DNA of 64,000 bases from Brumimicrobium oceani (GTDB lineage Bacteria > Bacteroidota > Bacteroidia > Flavobacteriales_D > Crocinitomicaceae): NCBI RefSeq assembly GCF_003143775.1, contig NZ_QFRJ01000003.1, positions 57,122 through 121,121 on the forward strand, read 5' to 3'. Below the pieces are notes generated by a model. That model had not been told where the DNA came from, ran no database searches, and worked only from the letters and a program-made list of their open reading frames with translations. Shown in pieces: positions 27,092-35,694 of the stretch. Made by a program: the position numbers and the translations under genes. Position 1 is the first letter of the stretch. Each line of letters opens with the position of its first letter.

Positions 27092-27517
27092 CTACTTCCT
27101 TATCCAGTATTGTGTTCTAAAAAACCATCCGATATATCCCCTGACTGCCAACTTATTATCATCAACCAACCAAACTTCACCATCGTATGTTTTTCCATTT
27201 TCTGGATCTAGCAAAGTGCCATCTCCCTCCCATTCCTTTCCGTCTTTTACCAAAGCAGTCATGACCAACATTCCAAGAATTGGTTTGTCTTTTCTATAAT
27301 CTGTGCAATAGCGGCAAGTGGCCTCTACCTCTAAATCATCCACCACGTGCAGTTGAACAACTTTTCCATAGAGTTTTCCATCTTTTTTATAAATCTTGAC
27401 ATCAGATTTTAACTCTCCTGTTTCATCATCATAGGTTTGCCAAACTCCTTCAATGGACTGAGAATTCCCATTTAAACTCATCATAGCCAGGCACAAAATC
27501 AATAGGTACTTTATCAT
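27092..27517 (-). CDS. DUF2147 family secreted protein, copy 2
   Basis: A 141-residue exported protein (signal YLLILCLAMMSLNGNSQ) with the same DUF2147 layout as copy 1: IEGVWQTYDDETGELKSDV, KLYGKVVQLH, CRYCTDYRKDKPILGMLV, LLDPENGKTYDGEVWL and GYIGWFFRTQYWIRK. It is the closest relative of copy 1 by eye, especially at the C-terminus. About 150 bases of AT-rich intergenic DNA with TTTTTCATTTTT runs separate it from copy 1, so each gene may have its own promoter. Confidence 0.9.
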   Translation of the reverse strand: MIKYLLILCLAMMSLNGNSQSIEGVWQTYDDETGELKSDVKIYKKDGKLYGKVVQLHVVDDLEVEATCRYCTDYRKDKPILGMLVMTALVKDGKEWEGDGTLLDPENGKTYDGEVWLVDDNKLAVRGYIGWFFRTQYWIRK

Positions 27518-27599
27518 TATCCGTTTTCTATTTTATAAACAATGTGAAATTCAGTTGGTCTTAATTCGCTTGACAGCAGTAGAACTTCGCTCGCATTTA

Positions 27600-28025
27600 T
27601 TACTTCCTCTTCCAATATTTTGTTTCGTACAACCAACCCAAATATCCACGAACGGCAAGTTTATTTTCGTTTTCAAGCCAAACTACTCCGTCGTATTCTT
27701 TTCCATTTTTAGGATCAAGTAAAACTGCGTCGCCTTTCCACTCCTCTCCAGATTGCACAAGACCATCCATAAAAATCATTCCAACAACGGGCTTGTTCTT
27801 GCGGTAATCTTTACACGCCGTACATTTAGCGTTTTTCTCGGCTTCTGGCATGTTGTAGAACTTGATGATTTTGGCGTACAACTTACCGTCTTGAATATAC
27901 ACTTTTACATCGGATTTAATTTTATCGCTGCCTTCATGATAGGTCTCCCAAATTCCTTCTACAGATTGCGAAAAAGAATTCAATCCAAAAATCATAAAAC
28001 TCAACAGTAAAAAGTATTTCATCAT
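27600..28025 (-). CDS. DUF2147 family secreted protein, copy 3
   Basis: A 141-residue exported protein (signal YFLLLSFMIFGLNSFSQ) with a DUF2147 domain: VEGIWETYHEGSDKIKSDV, KLYAKIIKFYN, CTACKDYRKNKPVVGMIF, LLDPKNGKEYDGVVWL and GYLGWLYETKYWKRK. The CxxC is kept but the segment around it and the C-terminus differ more than between copies 1 and 2, so it is probably the oldest branch of the duplication. First of the three in transcription order; rarA reads away from it on the other strand. Confidence 0.9.
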   Translation of the reverse strand: MMKYFLLLSFMIFGLNSFSQSVEGIWETYHEGSDKIKSDVKVYIQDGKLYAKIIKFYNMPEAEKNAKCTACKDYRKNKPVVGMIFMDGLVQSGEEWKGDAVLLDPKNGKEYDGVVWLENENKLAVRGYLGWLYETKYWKRK

Positions 28026-28155
28026 ATTTTAGTTTAAAAGCTAATAAAAGTAGCGACAATATCGAAAAATGGAGTGCTCTCTTTGCGAACATTAACATTT
28101 TTGAACACAGAAAGTTCAAGTGCTTTCATTCAAAAAGCTTCATCCCGAAAGTCAT

Positions 28156-28184
28156 TTGAATCTCATCCTAAATGCCTACTTTTG
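28156..28184 (+). promoter_or_regulatory. Predicted rarA promoter
   Basis: TTG at 28156-28158, 18-base spacer, TACTTTTG at 28177-28184, an exact TAnnTTTG -7 box. It ends 16 bases before the rarA ATG, which supports the start at 28201 rather than the longer upstream frame and implies a very short leader. Confidence 0.6.
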
Positions 28185-28200
28185 TGTAAAATTTCGAATT

Positions 28201-29484
28201 ATGTTAAACCCTCCAACAACTCCTTTAGCAGAAAGAATGCGTCCAAAAAACTTGGATGAATATGTGGGTCAGGAACACTTGCTGAAAAAGGGCGCTAGTC
28301 TAAGAAAATCGCTTGATGCTGGAGTTTTACCTTCTTTAATTTTGTGGGGACCTCCGGGGGTTGGTAAAACAACTTTAGCGACATTATTGGCAAACCAACT
28401 GAAACGTCCTTTCTATACATTATCAGCTATTTCTTCTGGAGTGAAAGATGTGCGAGAAGTCATAAAAAAAGCGGAGAATCAAGGAATGTTCGAGCGTGCG
28501 GGATCAATTTTGTTTATTGACGAAATCCACCGATTTTCAAAAGCGCAACAAGATTCACTTTTAGGAGCTGTTGAAAAAGGAGTAGTGACTTTGATTGGTG
28601 CCACAACAGAAAACCCTTCTTTTGAGGTGATATCCGCATTACTTTCTCGTTGTCAGGTGTACACTTTGGAGTCCTTGGAGAAAGACAAATTGGAATTGTT
28701 GCTTAAAAATGCTTTGCAACGCGATGAATATTTATCCCAACTTAACATAGAATTAAAGGAAAGTAACGCATTAATTCGCATTTCTGGTGGAGATGCTAGG
28801 AAACTACTTACTTTGCTGGAAATTGTTGTGAGCACTTTTGATCAGGATGCTAAAATAGAAATTACCGATGATGAAGTTTTTTCGATTGCACAGCAGAATA
28901 TTGCCCGCTATGACAAGGATGGAGAACAACATTACGACATTATTTCGGCGTTTATAAAATCAATTCGTGGCAGTGATCCAAATGCTGCAGTTTATTGGTT
29001 AGCAAGAATGATAGAGGGTGGCGAAGACGCGAAATTTATCGCAAGAAGATTGATTATCTCTGCAAGTGAAGACATTGGTTTGGCGAATCCTACCGCTTTA
29101 ATCATGGCCAACAATACTTTTCAAGCGATAAACACCATCGGTTTCCCGGAAGCGAGAATTATTTTGGCACAATGTACCATTTACTTGGCCACTTCTCCCA
29201 AAGGAAATGCTTCTTACATGGCCATTAATCATGCTCAGGAATTGGTGAAGAAAACAGGAAATCTGCCTGTTCCATTGGCTTTAAGAAATGCGCCTACTAA
29301 ATTAATGAAAGAACTAGATTACGGAAAAGGCTATAAATATTCGCATGACCATCCTGGAAATTTCGCTTTTCAAGAATTCATGCCCGACGAAGTAAAAGGT
29401 GCCTCGTTCTTTAATGCCGGAAGTTCGAAACGCGAACAAGAAATTGAAAACGACATCAAAAGGCTCTGGAAAGGGAAATACTAG
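28201..29484 (+). CDS. rarA: Replication-associated recombination protein A (AAA+ ATPase)
   Basis: A 427-residue AAA+ protein related to clamp-loader subunits that acts at stalled replication forks. It has PLAERMRPKNLDEYVGQEHL at the start, Walker A GPPGVGKT (50-57), Walker B ILFIDEIHRF, sensor 1 IGATTENPSF, and the C-terminal RarA region with GSDPNAAVYWLARMIEGGED and SASEDIGLANPTAL, then YKYSHDHPGNFAFQEFMPD. I start at 28201 because a promoter-like box lies directly before it and the family begins with this N-terminus; the frame itself stays open 27 codons upstream. Confidence 0.95.
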   Translation: MLNPPTTPLAERMRPKNLDEYVGQEHLLKKGASLRKSLDAGVLPSLILWGPPGVGKTTLATLLANQLKRPFYTLSAISSGVKDVREVIKKAENQGMFERAGSILFIDEIHRFSKAQQDSLLGAVEKGVVTLIGATTENPSFEVISALLSRCQVYTLESLEKDKLELLLKNALQRDEYLSQLNIELKESNALIRISGGDARKLLTLLEIVVSTFDQDAKIEITDDEVFSIAQQNIARYDKDGEQHYDIISAFIKSIRGSDPNAAVYWLARMIEGGEDAKFIARRLIISASEDIGLANPTALIMANNTFQAINTIGFPEARIILAQCTIYLATSPKGNASYMAINHAQELVKKTGNLPVPLALRNAPTKLMKELDYGKGYKYSHDHPGNFAFQEFMPDEVKGASFFNAGSSKREQEIENDIKRLWKGKY

Positions 29485-29531
29485 GTAATTATTAATGTTT
29501 AATTATTAAGAACGTTAACCATTAAAAAAGA

Positions 29532-29939
29532 TTAATTTAAATTCTCAAAAATCAATTTATTCGGTTCTTCTGGTGCTAAAACTTCAAGTACTATTCTTTC
29601 CTCGTTGAGTTCTTCGATTAAGAAATTAGCTGTGCCGCGTTTGTAAAGAAAACGCTCTTCATATCTATAATCGACCAATGTTAATGTGTCCCCAGAAATA
29701 GTGTACAATCTTGGGTGCATCAAAACCACAACTTGTCCTTGCGAATCAACATCAAATACCTGTTTGTCCTCAGAGAATTTCAATCCTGACTGAAAGCGTT
29801 TATAGGGTTGCTCGGAATTGACCAATTTCCAGTTTCCCTTGGTTAAAATTTCATCTATCTTTTTTTCACTTGATGAATCTACTTGCTCCTGACATGAAGA
29901 AAAAGTCAATCCAACTAAAATCAAAATCAAAAATCTCAT
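29532..29939 (-). CDS. Small lipoprotein of unknown function
   Basis: A 135-residue protein with a lipoprotein signal (FLILILVGLTFSSC, Cys at about residue 16). After a short linker rich in Ser/Glu/Lys come alternating strands (WKLVNSEQPYKRFQSGLKF, RLYTISGDTLTLVDYRYEE) that look like a small lipocalin-type beta sheet, the pattern of many 'lipocalin family' proteins in Bacteroidota. No exact family is claimed. Convergent with rarA, 47 bases away, otherwise alone. Confidence 0.65.
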   Translation of the reverse strand: MRFLILILVGLTFSSCQEQVDSSSEKKIDEILTKGNWKLVNSEQPYKRFQSGLKFSEDKQVFDVDSQGQVVVLMHPRLYTISGDTLTLVDYRYEERFLYKRGTANFLIEELNEERIVLEVLAPEEPNKLIFENLN

Positions 29940-30129
29940 CTATATAATTCTTTAAATCAATAATAAAACAGGTTAATTTCAAAGATAAGTAAAACAAATG
30001 ATTAAAATTTAGAATTAGGCATTTGGTAACAAACTAAAGTCAGGACTGATTTCTTTTTAAGAATTTTTCAGTCTAATCCAGTTGAAATAGTTCGAATATT
30101 TTAATCATACCTTCTGTAATTTAATTGTA

Positions 30130-30147
30130 ATTTTACACACGTAAAAT
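30130..30147. promoter_or_regulatory. Inverted repeat just before the oxygenase start
   Basis: ATTTTAC-ACAC-GTAAAAT is a perfect 7-base inverted repeat that ends two bases before the ATG at 30150. It could be an operator or an mRNA hairpin at the initiation site. No regulator is known. Confidence 0.35.
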
Positions 30148-30149
30148 CA

Positions 30150-30779
30150 ATGCAAAAAGAACTCAATTTTTGGGAGGAGCAAATGGATTTGTTGGCCCAG
30201 CAGGATTACGTTATTATCGATAATTTTTTCAATGCAGAAAAGCTAAATGCTGCACATCACTTTTTTAATCAAAAACAAGAGGAAGGCGAATTTAAAAAAG
30301 CGGCCATTGGTGCTGCGGGAACGGAGAAAATTATTCGAGAAATTCGAGGAGATTATACATATTGGTTGGAAAGAGGAAGAGATATTGAATTACAACCCAT
30401 TTTTGAAGTCCTGGACGAGGTGAAGTCTGTTTTTAATCGACTGCTCTTCCTAAGTTTGGCCGATTATGAGTTTCATTTGGCACATTATCCTCAAGGCTCA
30501 TTTTATAAGAAGCATTTAGATCAATTTGAAGGTCGGAAAAATAGAATGATTTCTGTAATTATTTATTTGAATAAAGGCTGGAAAACTGGCGATGGTGGCG
30601 AATTAAGAATTTTTCCTGAAGGAGAAGAACCAATGGACATCGCACCGCTAGAAAATCGTTGCATTATGTTTAGAAGCGATACACTATTTCACGAAGTGCT
30701 GACTTCCAATACATCAAGAAAAAGCATCACGGGGTGGATGTTGTATCAACCCGCTGTTCTGCCGTATATCGTTTTATGA
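30150..30779 (+). CDS. 2-oxoglutarate/Fe(II)-dependent oxygenase (SM-20/prolyl-hydroxylase-like)
   Basis: A 209-residue protein with the double-stranded beta-helix iron centre: HLAHYPQGSFYKKHLDQFEG gives the HxD pair His122 and Asp124, and LFHEVL gives His181; Arg190 in SRKSITGW is the likely 2-oxoglutarate binder. The layout resembles the EGLN/SM-20 prolyl hydroxylase group, which in bacteria can modify proteins such as EF-Tu. The real substrate is unknown. An inverted repeat lies right before its start. It is alone on its strand, followed by a MITE-like element. Confidence 0.85.
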   Translation: MQKELNFWEEQMDLLAQQDYVIIDNFFNAEKLNAAHHFFNQKQEEGEFKKAAIGAAGTEKIIREIRGDYTYWLERGRDIELQPIFEVLDEVKSVFNRLLFLSLADYEFHLAHYPQGSFYKKHLDQFEGRKNRMISVIIYLNKGWKTGDGGELRIFPEGEEPMDIAPLENRCIMFRSDTLFHEVLTSNTSRKSITGWMLYQPAVLPYIVL

Positions 30780-30839
30780 TCGAGCCAGTATAGTTTAGAT
30801 TGATTAAGAAAAAACCATGAAAAAGCACTTTTTAAGTTG

Positions 30840-31087
30840 GGTTCTGCCACGAATTTAGTGCTTTATTCCTGATTCAGTAATTTTGACATAAAGAGAATGT
30901 AAAAAAATAGAAGAGATTCATCGGCGTTTTACTTTGTCCTTTAGATTAGCAAAAGTATAATTATCTAAAGGACAAAGTTTTAATCCCTAAAAAATTAAGA
31001 CGCCGAGGAATATCTTTTTTATAATTTTGATATGTTGGCTGAAATATAATTTAAACAATATTCTTCCATTAAATTCGTGATAGAACC
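30840..31087. mobile_element. MITE-like non-autonomous element with ISL3-type ends
   Basis: A 248-base element bounded by GGTTCTGCCACGAATTTA (30840-30857) and its imperfect inverted copy (31070-31087; 16 of 18 matching). It is flanked by TTAAGTTG (30832-30839) and TTAAGTCG (31088-31095), an 8-base target duplication with one change. Inside is a 16-base perfect inverted repeat ACTTTGTCCTTTAGAT (30931-30946 / 30963-30978) with outer CGGCGT/ACGCCG arms. There is no coding frame. GGTTCT ends with 8-base duplications suggest ISL3-family mobilisation, which is inference. Confidence 0.75.
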
Positions 31088-31276
31088 TTAAGTCGAATAA
31101 AGAAAGTAATCTTACATCATACTTGCTCTCTTTCTCGCTCATTTTCTCAGCAATGTTAAGCACTATGGCTCTTTCATTTACTAGAACATTGAAAAAGATG
31201 GGAAAAAGCTATATATTTGACCAATGAAATAGCTCAGCTTATTTGGAGATCACGGCGTTTATTAAAACACAAATTC

Positions 31277-31792
31277 ATGAAAAAAAACCAATTAAAAAAT
31301 TCAATCCTTATTTTAATCACGCTACTATTTAACTTAGGATTAAATGCCCAAAAGCTAATAGTAACACTCACTAATTCTTCCACTCAATCGTTTCTTACAT
31401 CAGATATTCAAAGTATTAAATTTGGAGCAAGTTCAATGATTATTTATGAATTAAATGGAACCGTAACGAATTGGAACATTGTTGATATTGACAACTATGC
31501 TTTTGAAGAAACTTCAGGAATAGCAGATCAATTTAATATTGATAATAGTGGCTTAACGCTATTCCCAAATCCTGCAAGCAGTTTAGTGAATATAAAATAT
31601 AGTTCTGATCAAAATACTTACATCACTATTGATATCATTGATGAAAACGGAAAGCAAATTCAGCAGGTATACCGGGGAATGCATCAAGAAGAAAAGCTGT
31701 ACAAATGGAATATCAACATAGCAAATGGGACATACTATTGCCGTATAACTTCTGAAAACAAAACACTTACGCAACCAATCATCATTCAATAA
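31277..31792 (+). CDS. Secreted protein with T9SS type A sorting domain
   Basis: About 171 residues from ATG 31277: a signal peptide (QLKNSILILITLLFNLGLNAQ region), a short module LIVTLTNSSTQSFLTSDIQS with YELNGTVTNWNIVDIDNYAF, then a C-terminal T9SS sorting domain (LTLFPNPASSLVNIKY, ITIDIIDENGKQI, GTYYCRITSENKTLTQPIII). The same N-terminal module opens the next gene. The longest frame begins 20 codons earlier at 31217, but only the 31277 start gives a normal signal peptide. The gene starts less than 200 bases after the MITE-like element and is 9 bases from the FISUMP gene. Confidence 0.75.
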   Translation: MKKNQLKNSILILITLLFNLGLNAQKLIVTLTNSSTQSFLTSDIQSIKFGASSMIIYELNGTVTNWNIVDIDNYAFEETSGIADQFNIDNSGLTLFPNPASSLVNIKYSSDQNTYITIDIIDENGKQIQQVYRGMHQEEKLYKWNINIANGTYYCRITSENKTLTQPIIIQ

Positions 31793-31801
31793 AAAAGATT
31801 T

Positions 31802-33262
31802 ATGAAGCATCTAATTATACTACTGTTCGTGACAATGAGTCTTTCAGCATTTGGACAAATTGAACATGACGTTAATAAAAATGGAGGAAATACAGAATCT
31901 AATTCTATCAATGACATAGATAGCATTCGATTTATAGGAAATAGTATGGAAATCATTTTAAACAATGGTACCGTTGAAAGTCACACAATTTCACATATAA
32001 ATAATGTTACATTTTCAGGTCAATCAATAGGGTCAGTCGATTATATGAATTGTGAAGCCGCTACAATCAACGGATTAATAGTTGAAGGAACAGGAGTTTT
32101 AAATGGTGTCTTTATTGAAGTGGATTACACTGGAGGAAACGGTGGATTACATAATGGACAAATTGTAAACTCAACAGGTGTTACAGGATTAACTGCGGAA
32201 CTTGTAGCGGGTAATTTTTCTATTGGGGCAGGCACTCTAACTTTCATAATAACAGGAACACCTAACTCTTCTGGAGTAGCAACATTTCCTATAAATATAG
32301 GTGGTGAAACATGCGATTTAACCGTTTATGTGAATCCAAGTGAAGTACAATCATTAAACTGTTTTGGAGCAACTATCTATGGAACATTACTTGAAGGAGC
32401 CGTTGCAAATGGTGTCTACATTGAAGTGGATTATACTGGTGGAAATGGAGGATTTCACAATGGACAAATAGTTAACTCAACAGGAAATACGGGATTAACT
32501 GCAGAACTCATGGCCGGAAACTTTGCTATTGGGGCAGGAACATTAACGTATACAATTACAGGAACAGCCAATTCTTCTGGAACAGCAATATTTGCTTTAA
32601 ACGTGGGTGGTCAAACATGCAATTTAGAAGTGGCTGTTGTATACCCATGGGCTCTTGGAGCTGTTTTCTGCAGCGATACTACAGAGATTGTTAATGTAAC
32701 TAATCCTATTACTGGAAAAGTATGGATGGATAGAAATTTAGGTGCAGTACGAGCAGCATTTCACGGCTCAGACTATGGTTCTTACGGTGACTTATATCAA
32801 TGGGGACGAGGACCTGATGGACATCAATGCCGAAACTCTGCAACAACTTACACTTTGAGTGCGAGTGATCAGCCTGGTCACGGTTTGTTTATTCTTTCAA
32901 ATAGCCTTCCGTGCGATTGGCGAACACCACAAAACGGTACATTATGGCAAGGAACTAATGGAATCAACAATCCCTGTCCTATCGGTTATCGCTTACCTAC
33001 AAAAACAGAATTTGATGCAGAACTTTCAAGCTGGATTAGTAACGATGCTAGTGGAGCTTATAACTCCCCTCTTAAATGGTCATTAAATGGAGGCCGTTAT
33101 CCTACAGACGGCTCTATTAACGCGGTTGGTAATGGAGGAAACGCTTGGAGCAGCACTTTGAATGGCTCTTATTCTTACACAATAGGTTTCCTCAGTAACA
33201 ATGCCTTTGTGAATTCACCACTGAGAGCGAATGGGGCAGCAGTACGCTGTATAAAGGACTAA
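31802..33262 (+). CDS. Secreted FISUMP-domain protein with two internal repeats
   Basis: A 486-residue exported protein (signal MKHLIILLFVTMSLSAFGQ). Residues 30-72 repeat the DIDSIRF/NGTVESHTISHINNVTF module of the preceding gene. Two repeats of about 93 residues follow (83-175 and 187-277), both with EVDYTGGNGG, HNGQIVNSTG, GLTAEL, GNF and IGAGTLT. The end (about 295-486) is a FISUMP domain: WMDRNLGA, GDLYQWGRG, CPIGYRLPT, GAAVRCIKD. FISUMP proteins are surface proteins of unclear function. There is no obvious T9SS sorting tail. Nine bases separate it from the previous gene, so they form an operon. Confidence 0.85.
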   Translation: MKHLIILLFVTMSLSAFGQIEHDVNKNGGNTESNSINDIDSIRFIGNSMEIILNNGTVESHTISHINNVTFSGQSIGSVDYMNCEAATINGLIVEGTGVLNGVFIEVDYTGGNGGLHNGQIVNSTGVTGLTAELVAGNFSIGAGTLTFIITGTPNSSGVATFPINIGGETCDLTVYVNPSEVQSLNCFGATIYGTLLEGAVANGVYIEVDYTGGNGGFHNGQIVNSTGNTGLTAELMAGNFAIGAGTLTYTITGTANSSGTAIFALNVGGQTCNLEVAVVYPWALGAVFCSDTTEIVNVTNPITGKVWMDRNLGAVRAAFHGSDYGSYGDLYQWGRGPDGHQCRNSATTYTLSASDQPGHGLFILSNSLPCDWRTPQNGTLWQGTNGINNPCPIGYRLPTKTEFDAELSSWISNDASGAYNSPLKWSLNGGRYPTDGSINAVGNGGNAWSSTLNGSYSYTIGFLSNNAFVNSPLRANGAAVRCIKD

Positions 33263-33269
33263 GTAAGAA

Positions 33270-33303
33270 AAAAGGACGAACACAATTAAGCGTCGACCTT
33301 TTT
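33270..33303 (+). terminator. Probable terminator after the FISUMP gene
   Basis: AAAAGGACGA (33270-33279) pairs with TCGACCTTTT (33293-33302) with one mismatch around a 13-base loop, followed by T residues. It starts 8 bases after the stop codon and should serve the plus-strand operon. Confidence 0.5.
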
Positions 33304-33393
33304 ATAATTTTAAATAACTTTTAACCTTATTCAGCATAAGAAGAGTTCAATCAATGAAGGAAATCCTTTCTCATTCTAAATCTCTTTCTCGCT

Positions 33394-35520
33394 CTACTTC
33401 AATCCTCTCGCCTTAATCATTGGGGCAATCTCAGGATCTCTTCCGCTCCAATCTTTGTAAAGTGCGTCATATTCTAAAGTATTTCCTACAGAAAGCACCA
33501 TATCTCTAAAGCGTTGACCATTTTCTCTTGTCAAACCACCATTGTTTTCAAACCACACATAAGCATCGTGGTGCAACATTTCTGTCCACAGGTAGGAATA
33601 ATATCCAGCACCGTAACCTCCGCTAAAAATGTGTGAGAAATACGTTGATCTGTATCTTGGTTTTACCGCATGAACTTTGTCCAAACCATATTTAGCCAAC
33701 GCCTCTTTTTCAAATTTATTCGCATCATCAATTTCCGTATCTGCTGAAATGGTGTGCCAAACGTAATCTAAATTTGAAGCAGCTAAATTTTCTGTAATTC
33801 CATAGCCTTGATTAAATGTTCCAGCAGCTTTAATTTTCGCCAATAATTCAGCTGGAATTACTTCTCCTGTTTCATAATGTTTCGCGTAATTCTTCAAAAT
33901 ATCGGGATGAGTTGCCCAGTTTTCATTGAACTGTGAAGGAAACTCAACAAAATCTCTTGCCACATTCGTTCCTGATAAAGTAGGAAACTTTTGATTCGCA
34001 AAGAATCCGTGAAGTGCATGCCCATATTCATGGAACATCGTAATTGCATTGTCAAAACTCAACAATGTTGGCTCTCCTTCTGCTGGTTTTGGGTAATTGC
34101 AAATGTTGTAAATCACTGGTTTTGTCCCAAACAATTCCGACTGACCAACAAAATTACTCATCCAAGCTCCTCCTCTTTTGCTTTCTCTTGAATAGAAATC
34201 AGCGTAAAACAAGCCTAATTCTGTTCCATCTTCTTCAAATAATTCATAAACCAACACGTCTTCATGATAAGTCGGAATATCAGTTCTTCTTTTGTGTGTA
34301 ATTCCATATAATTTTTCAGCTGCATAGAAAACACCGTTTTCCAAAACTGACATCATTTCAAAATAAGGTTTAATTTCTTCCTCGTCTAAATCATACTTTG
34401 CTTTTCTTACCATTTCAGCATAATAATTCCAGTCCCAAGGTTCTAAATCGCCTTCTTGACCTTTACTGTGCATCATTTCCTCAATCATTTTCGACTCTTC
34501 AGAGGCTTTTGCAATTGCAGCAGGAATTAATCCATCGAAGAATTCACGAACATTTTCTTTGTTCTGAATCATCGTTTTCTGCAAACTCCAATCTGCATAA
34601 GTTCCAAAACCTAATAATGCGGCTTTTTCAGCTCTTTTTTGAGCAATCTCAGTAACAAGGTGTTTTGTATCGTTCCCTGAACCATCAGCTCTCATCCAAG
34701 CATTTTCAAAGACCAATTTACGTGTTTCTCTGTTTTCTAAAGAAACTAAAGTTGGCTGCTGCGTTGTATTTTGAATTGGAATTTTAAATGTTCCTTCTTC
34801 GGTTTTTATTGATTTTAGAGACGACTCACTCATCCCTTTCAACTTATCCTGATCTTCTACAATGAGCGCACCTGTGTTTGTTGCAGCCAATAATGTTTTA
34901 CCGAATTCAGCAGAAAGCGAAGCCAATTGAGAATTAATTTCTTTCAATTTATCTTTCGCCTCTCCTTCTAATTCTGCACCTGCGATTACAAAGTTCTTGT
35001 AATATTCGTCTAGCAATTTTGTAGATTCTGCATCTAAAGCTAAATCACCTTTTTTATTGTGGAGTTCTTTAATTCGTTTAAATAAATCCTCATTCAAATA
35101 AATCTCGTCATTCAACTCAGAAAATTTAGGAGCCAATTCTTGATTTAAATCTTGTAAAGTATCGTTTGTGTGCGCTCCTGTTAAAGCATAAAACACATTC
35201 GTTGCTCTGCTTAATTGCTGACCACTTTTCTCCAATGCAACAATCGTATTGTCGAAAGTTGGGTTTTCAGTTTGATTAATAATTGCTTTGATATTCTCTC
35301 TTTTCACACGAATCCCTTCAAAAATAGCAGGTTCAAAATGCTTATTTTTAATTTTCGAAAAGTCGGGCGCTAAATAAGGCAAAGCACTTGGCTTCACCAA
35401 CGGATTATCTGCTAAATTTTCTTTCATTGTCTTTTTTGGAGATGTTGCCTCGTCCTTATCGGCGCAATTGGTTAAACTTATGGTCGCTAAAGCAAACAGG
35501 ATTAAACTTGATTTTTTCAT
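33394..35520 (-). CDS. M3-family metallopeptidase (oligopeptidase/dipeptidyl carboxypeptidase type), lipoprotein
   Basis: A 708-residue zinc peptidase of the thimet/OpdA/Dcp group. It has a lipoprotein signal (SLILFALATISLTNC, Cys about 19) and the catalytic HEYGH at 497-501 in ITMFHEYGHALHGFFA, with the third ligand region SQFNENWATH. The C-terminal YFSHIFSGGYGAGYYSYLWTEML and FRDMVLSVGNTLE fit the peptidyl-dipeptidase Dcp branch. It should degrade oligopeptides at the outer or inner membrane face. Length is normal. Close to, but apparently separate from, the downstream T9SS cargo genes. Confidence 0.92.
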   Translation of the reverse strand: MKKSSLILFALATISLTNCADKDEATSPKKTMKENLADNPLVKPSALPYLAPDFSKIKNKHFEPAIFEGIRVKRENIKAIINQTENPTFDNTIVALEKSGQQLSRATNVFYALTGAHTNDTLQDLNQELAPKFSELNDEIYLNEDLFKRIKELHNKKGDLALDAESTKLLDEYYKNFVIAGAELEGEAKDKLKEINSQLASLSAEFGKTLLAATNTGALIVEDQDKLKGMSESSLKSIKTEEGTFKIPIQNTTQQPTLVSLENRETRKLVFENAWMRADGSGNDTKHLVTEIAQKRAEKAALLGFGTYADWSLQKTMIQNKENVREFFDGLIPAAIAKASEESKMIEEMMHSKGQEGDLEPWDWNYYAEMVRKAKYDLDEEEIKPYFEMMSVLENGVFYAAEKLYGITHKRRTDIPTYHEDVLVYELFEEDGTELGLFYADFYSRESKRGGAWMSNFVGQSELFGTKPVIYNICNYPKPAEGEPTLLSFDNAITMFHEYGHALHGFFANQKFPTLSGTNVARDFVEFPSQFNENWATHPDILKNYAKHYETGEVIPAELLAKIKAAGTFNQGYGITENLAASNLDYVWHTISADTEIDDANKFEKEALAKYGLDKVHAVKPRYRSTYFSHIFSGGYGAGYYSYLWTEMLHHDAYVWFENNGGLTRENGQRFRDMVLSVGNTLEYDALYKDWSGRDPEIAPMIKARGLK

Positions 35521-35694
35521 TGAATTGAGCTTTTAGTATTTTTACTTTTGATAAAGATAAGAGAAAGTTTGAGAATGAAATAGGGTAGATTATTCAAAAA
35601 ATAGGTGCCGGAAATCCCTTGGATGTTTTCAAAAGAAAATATGTATACTGCTTTTAACTTAAAAATAAACCATCGAAATTAGGCGAAAATAGTT

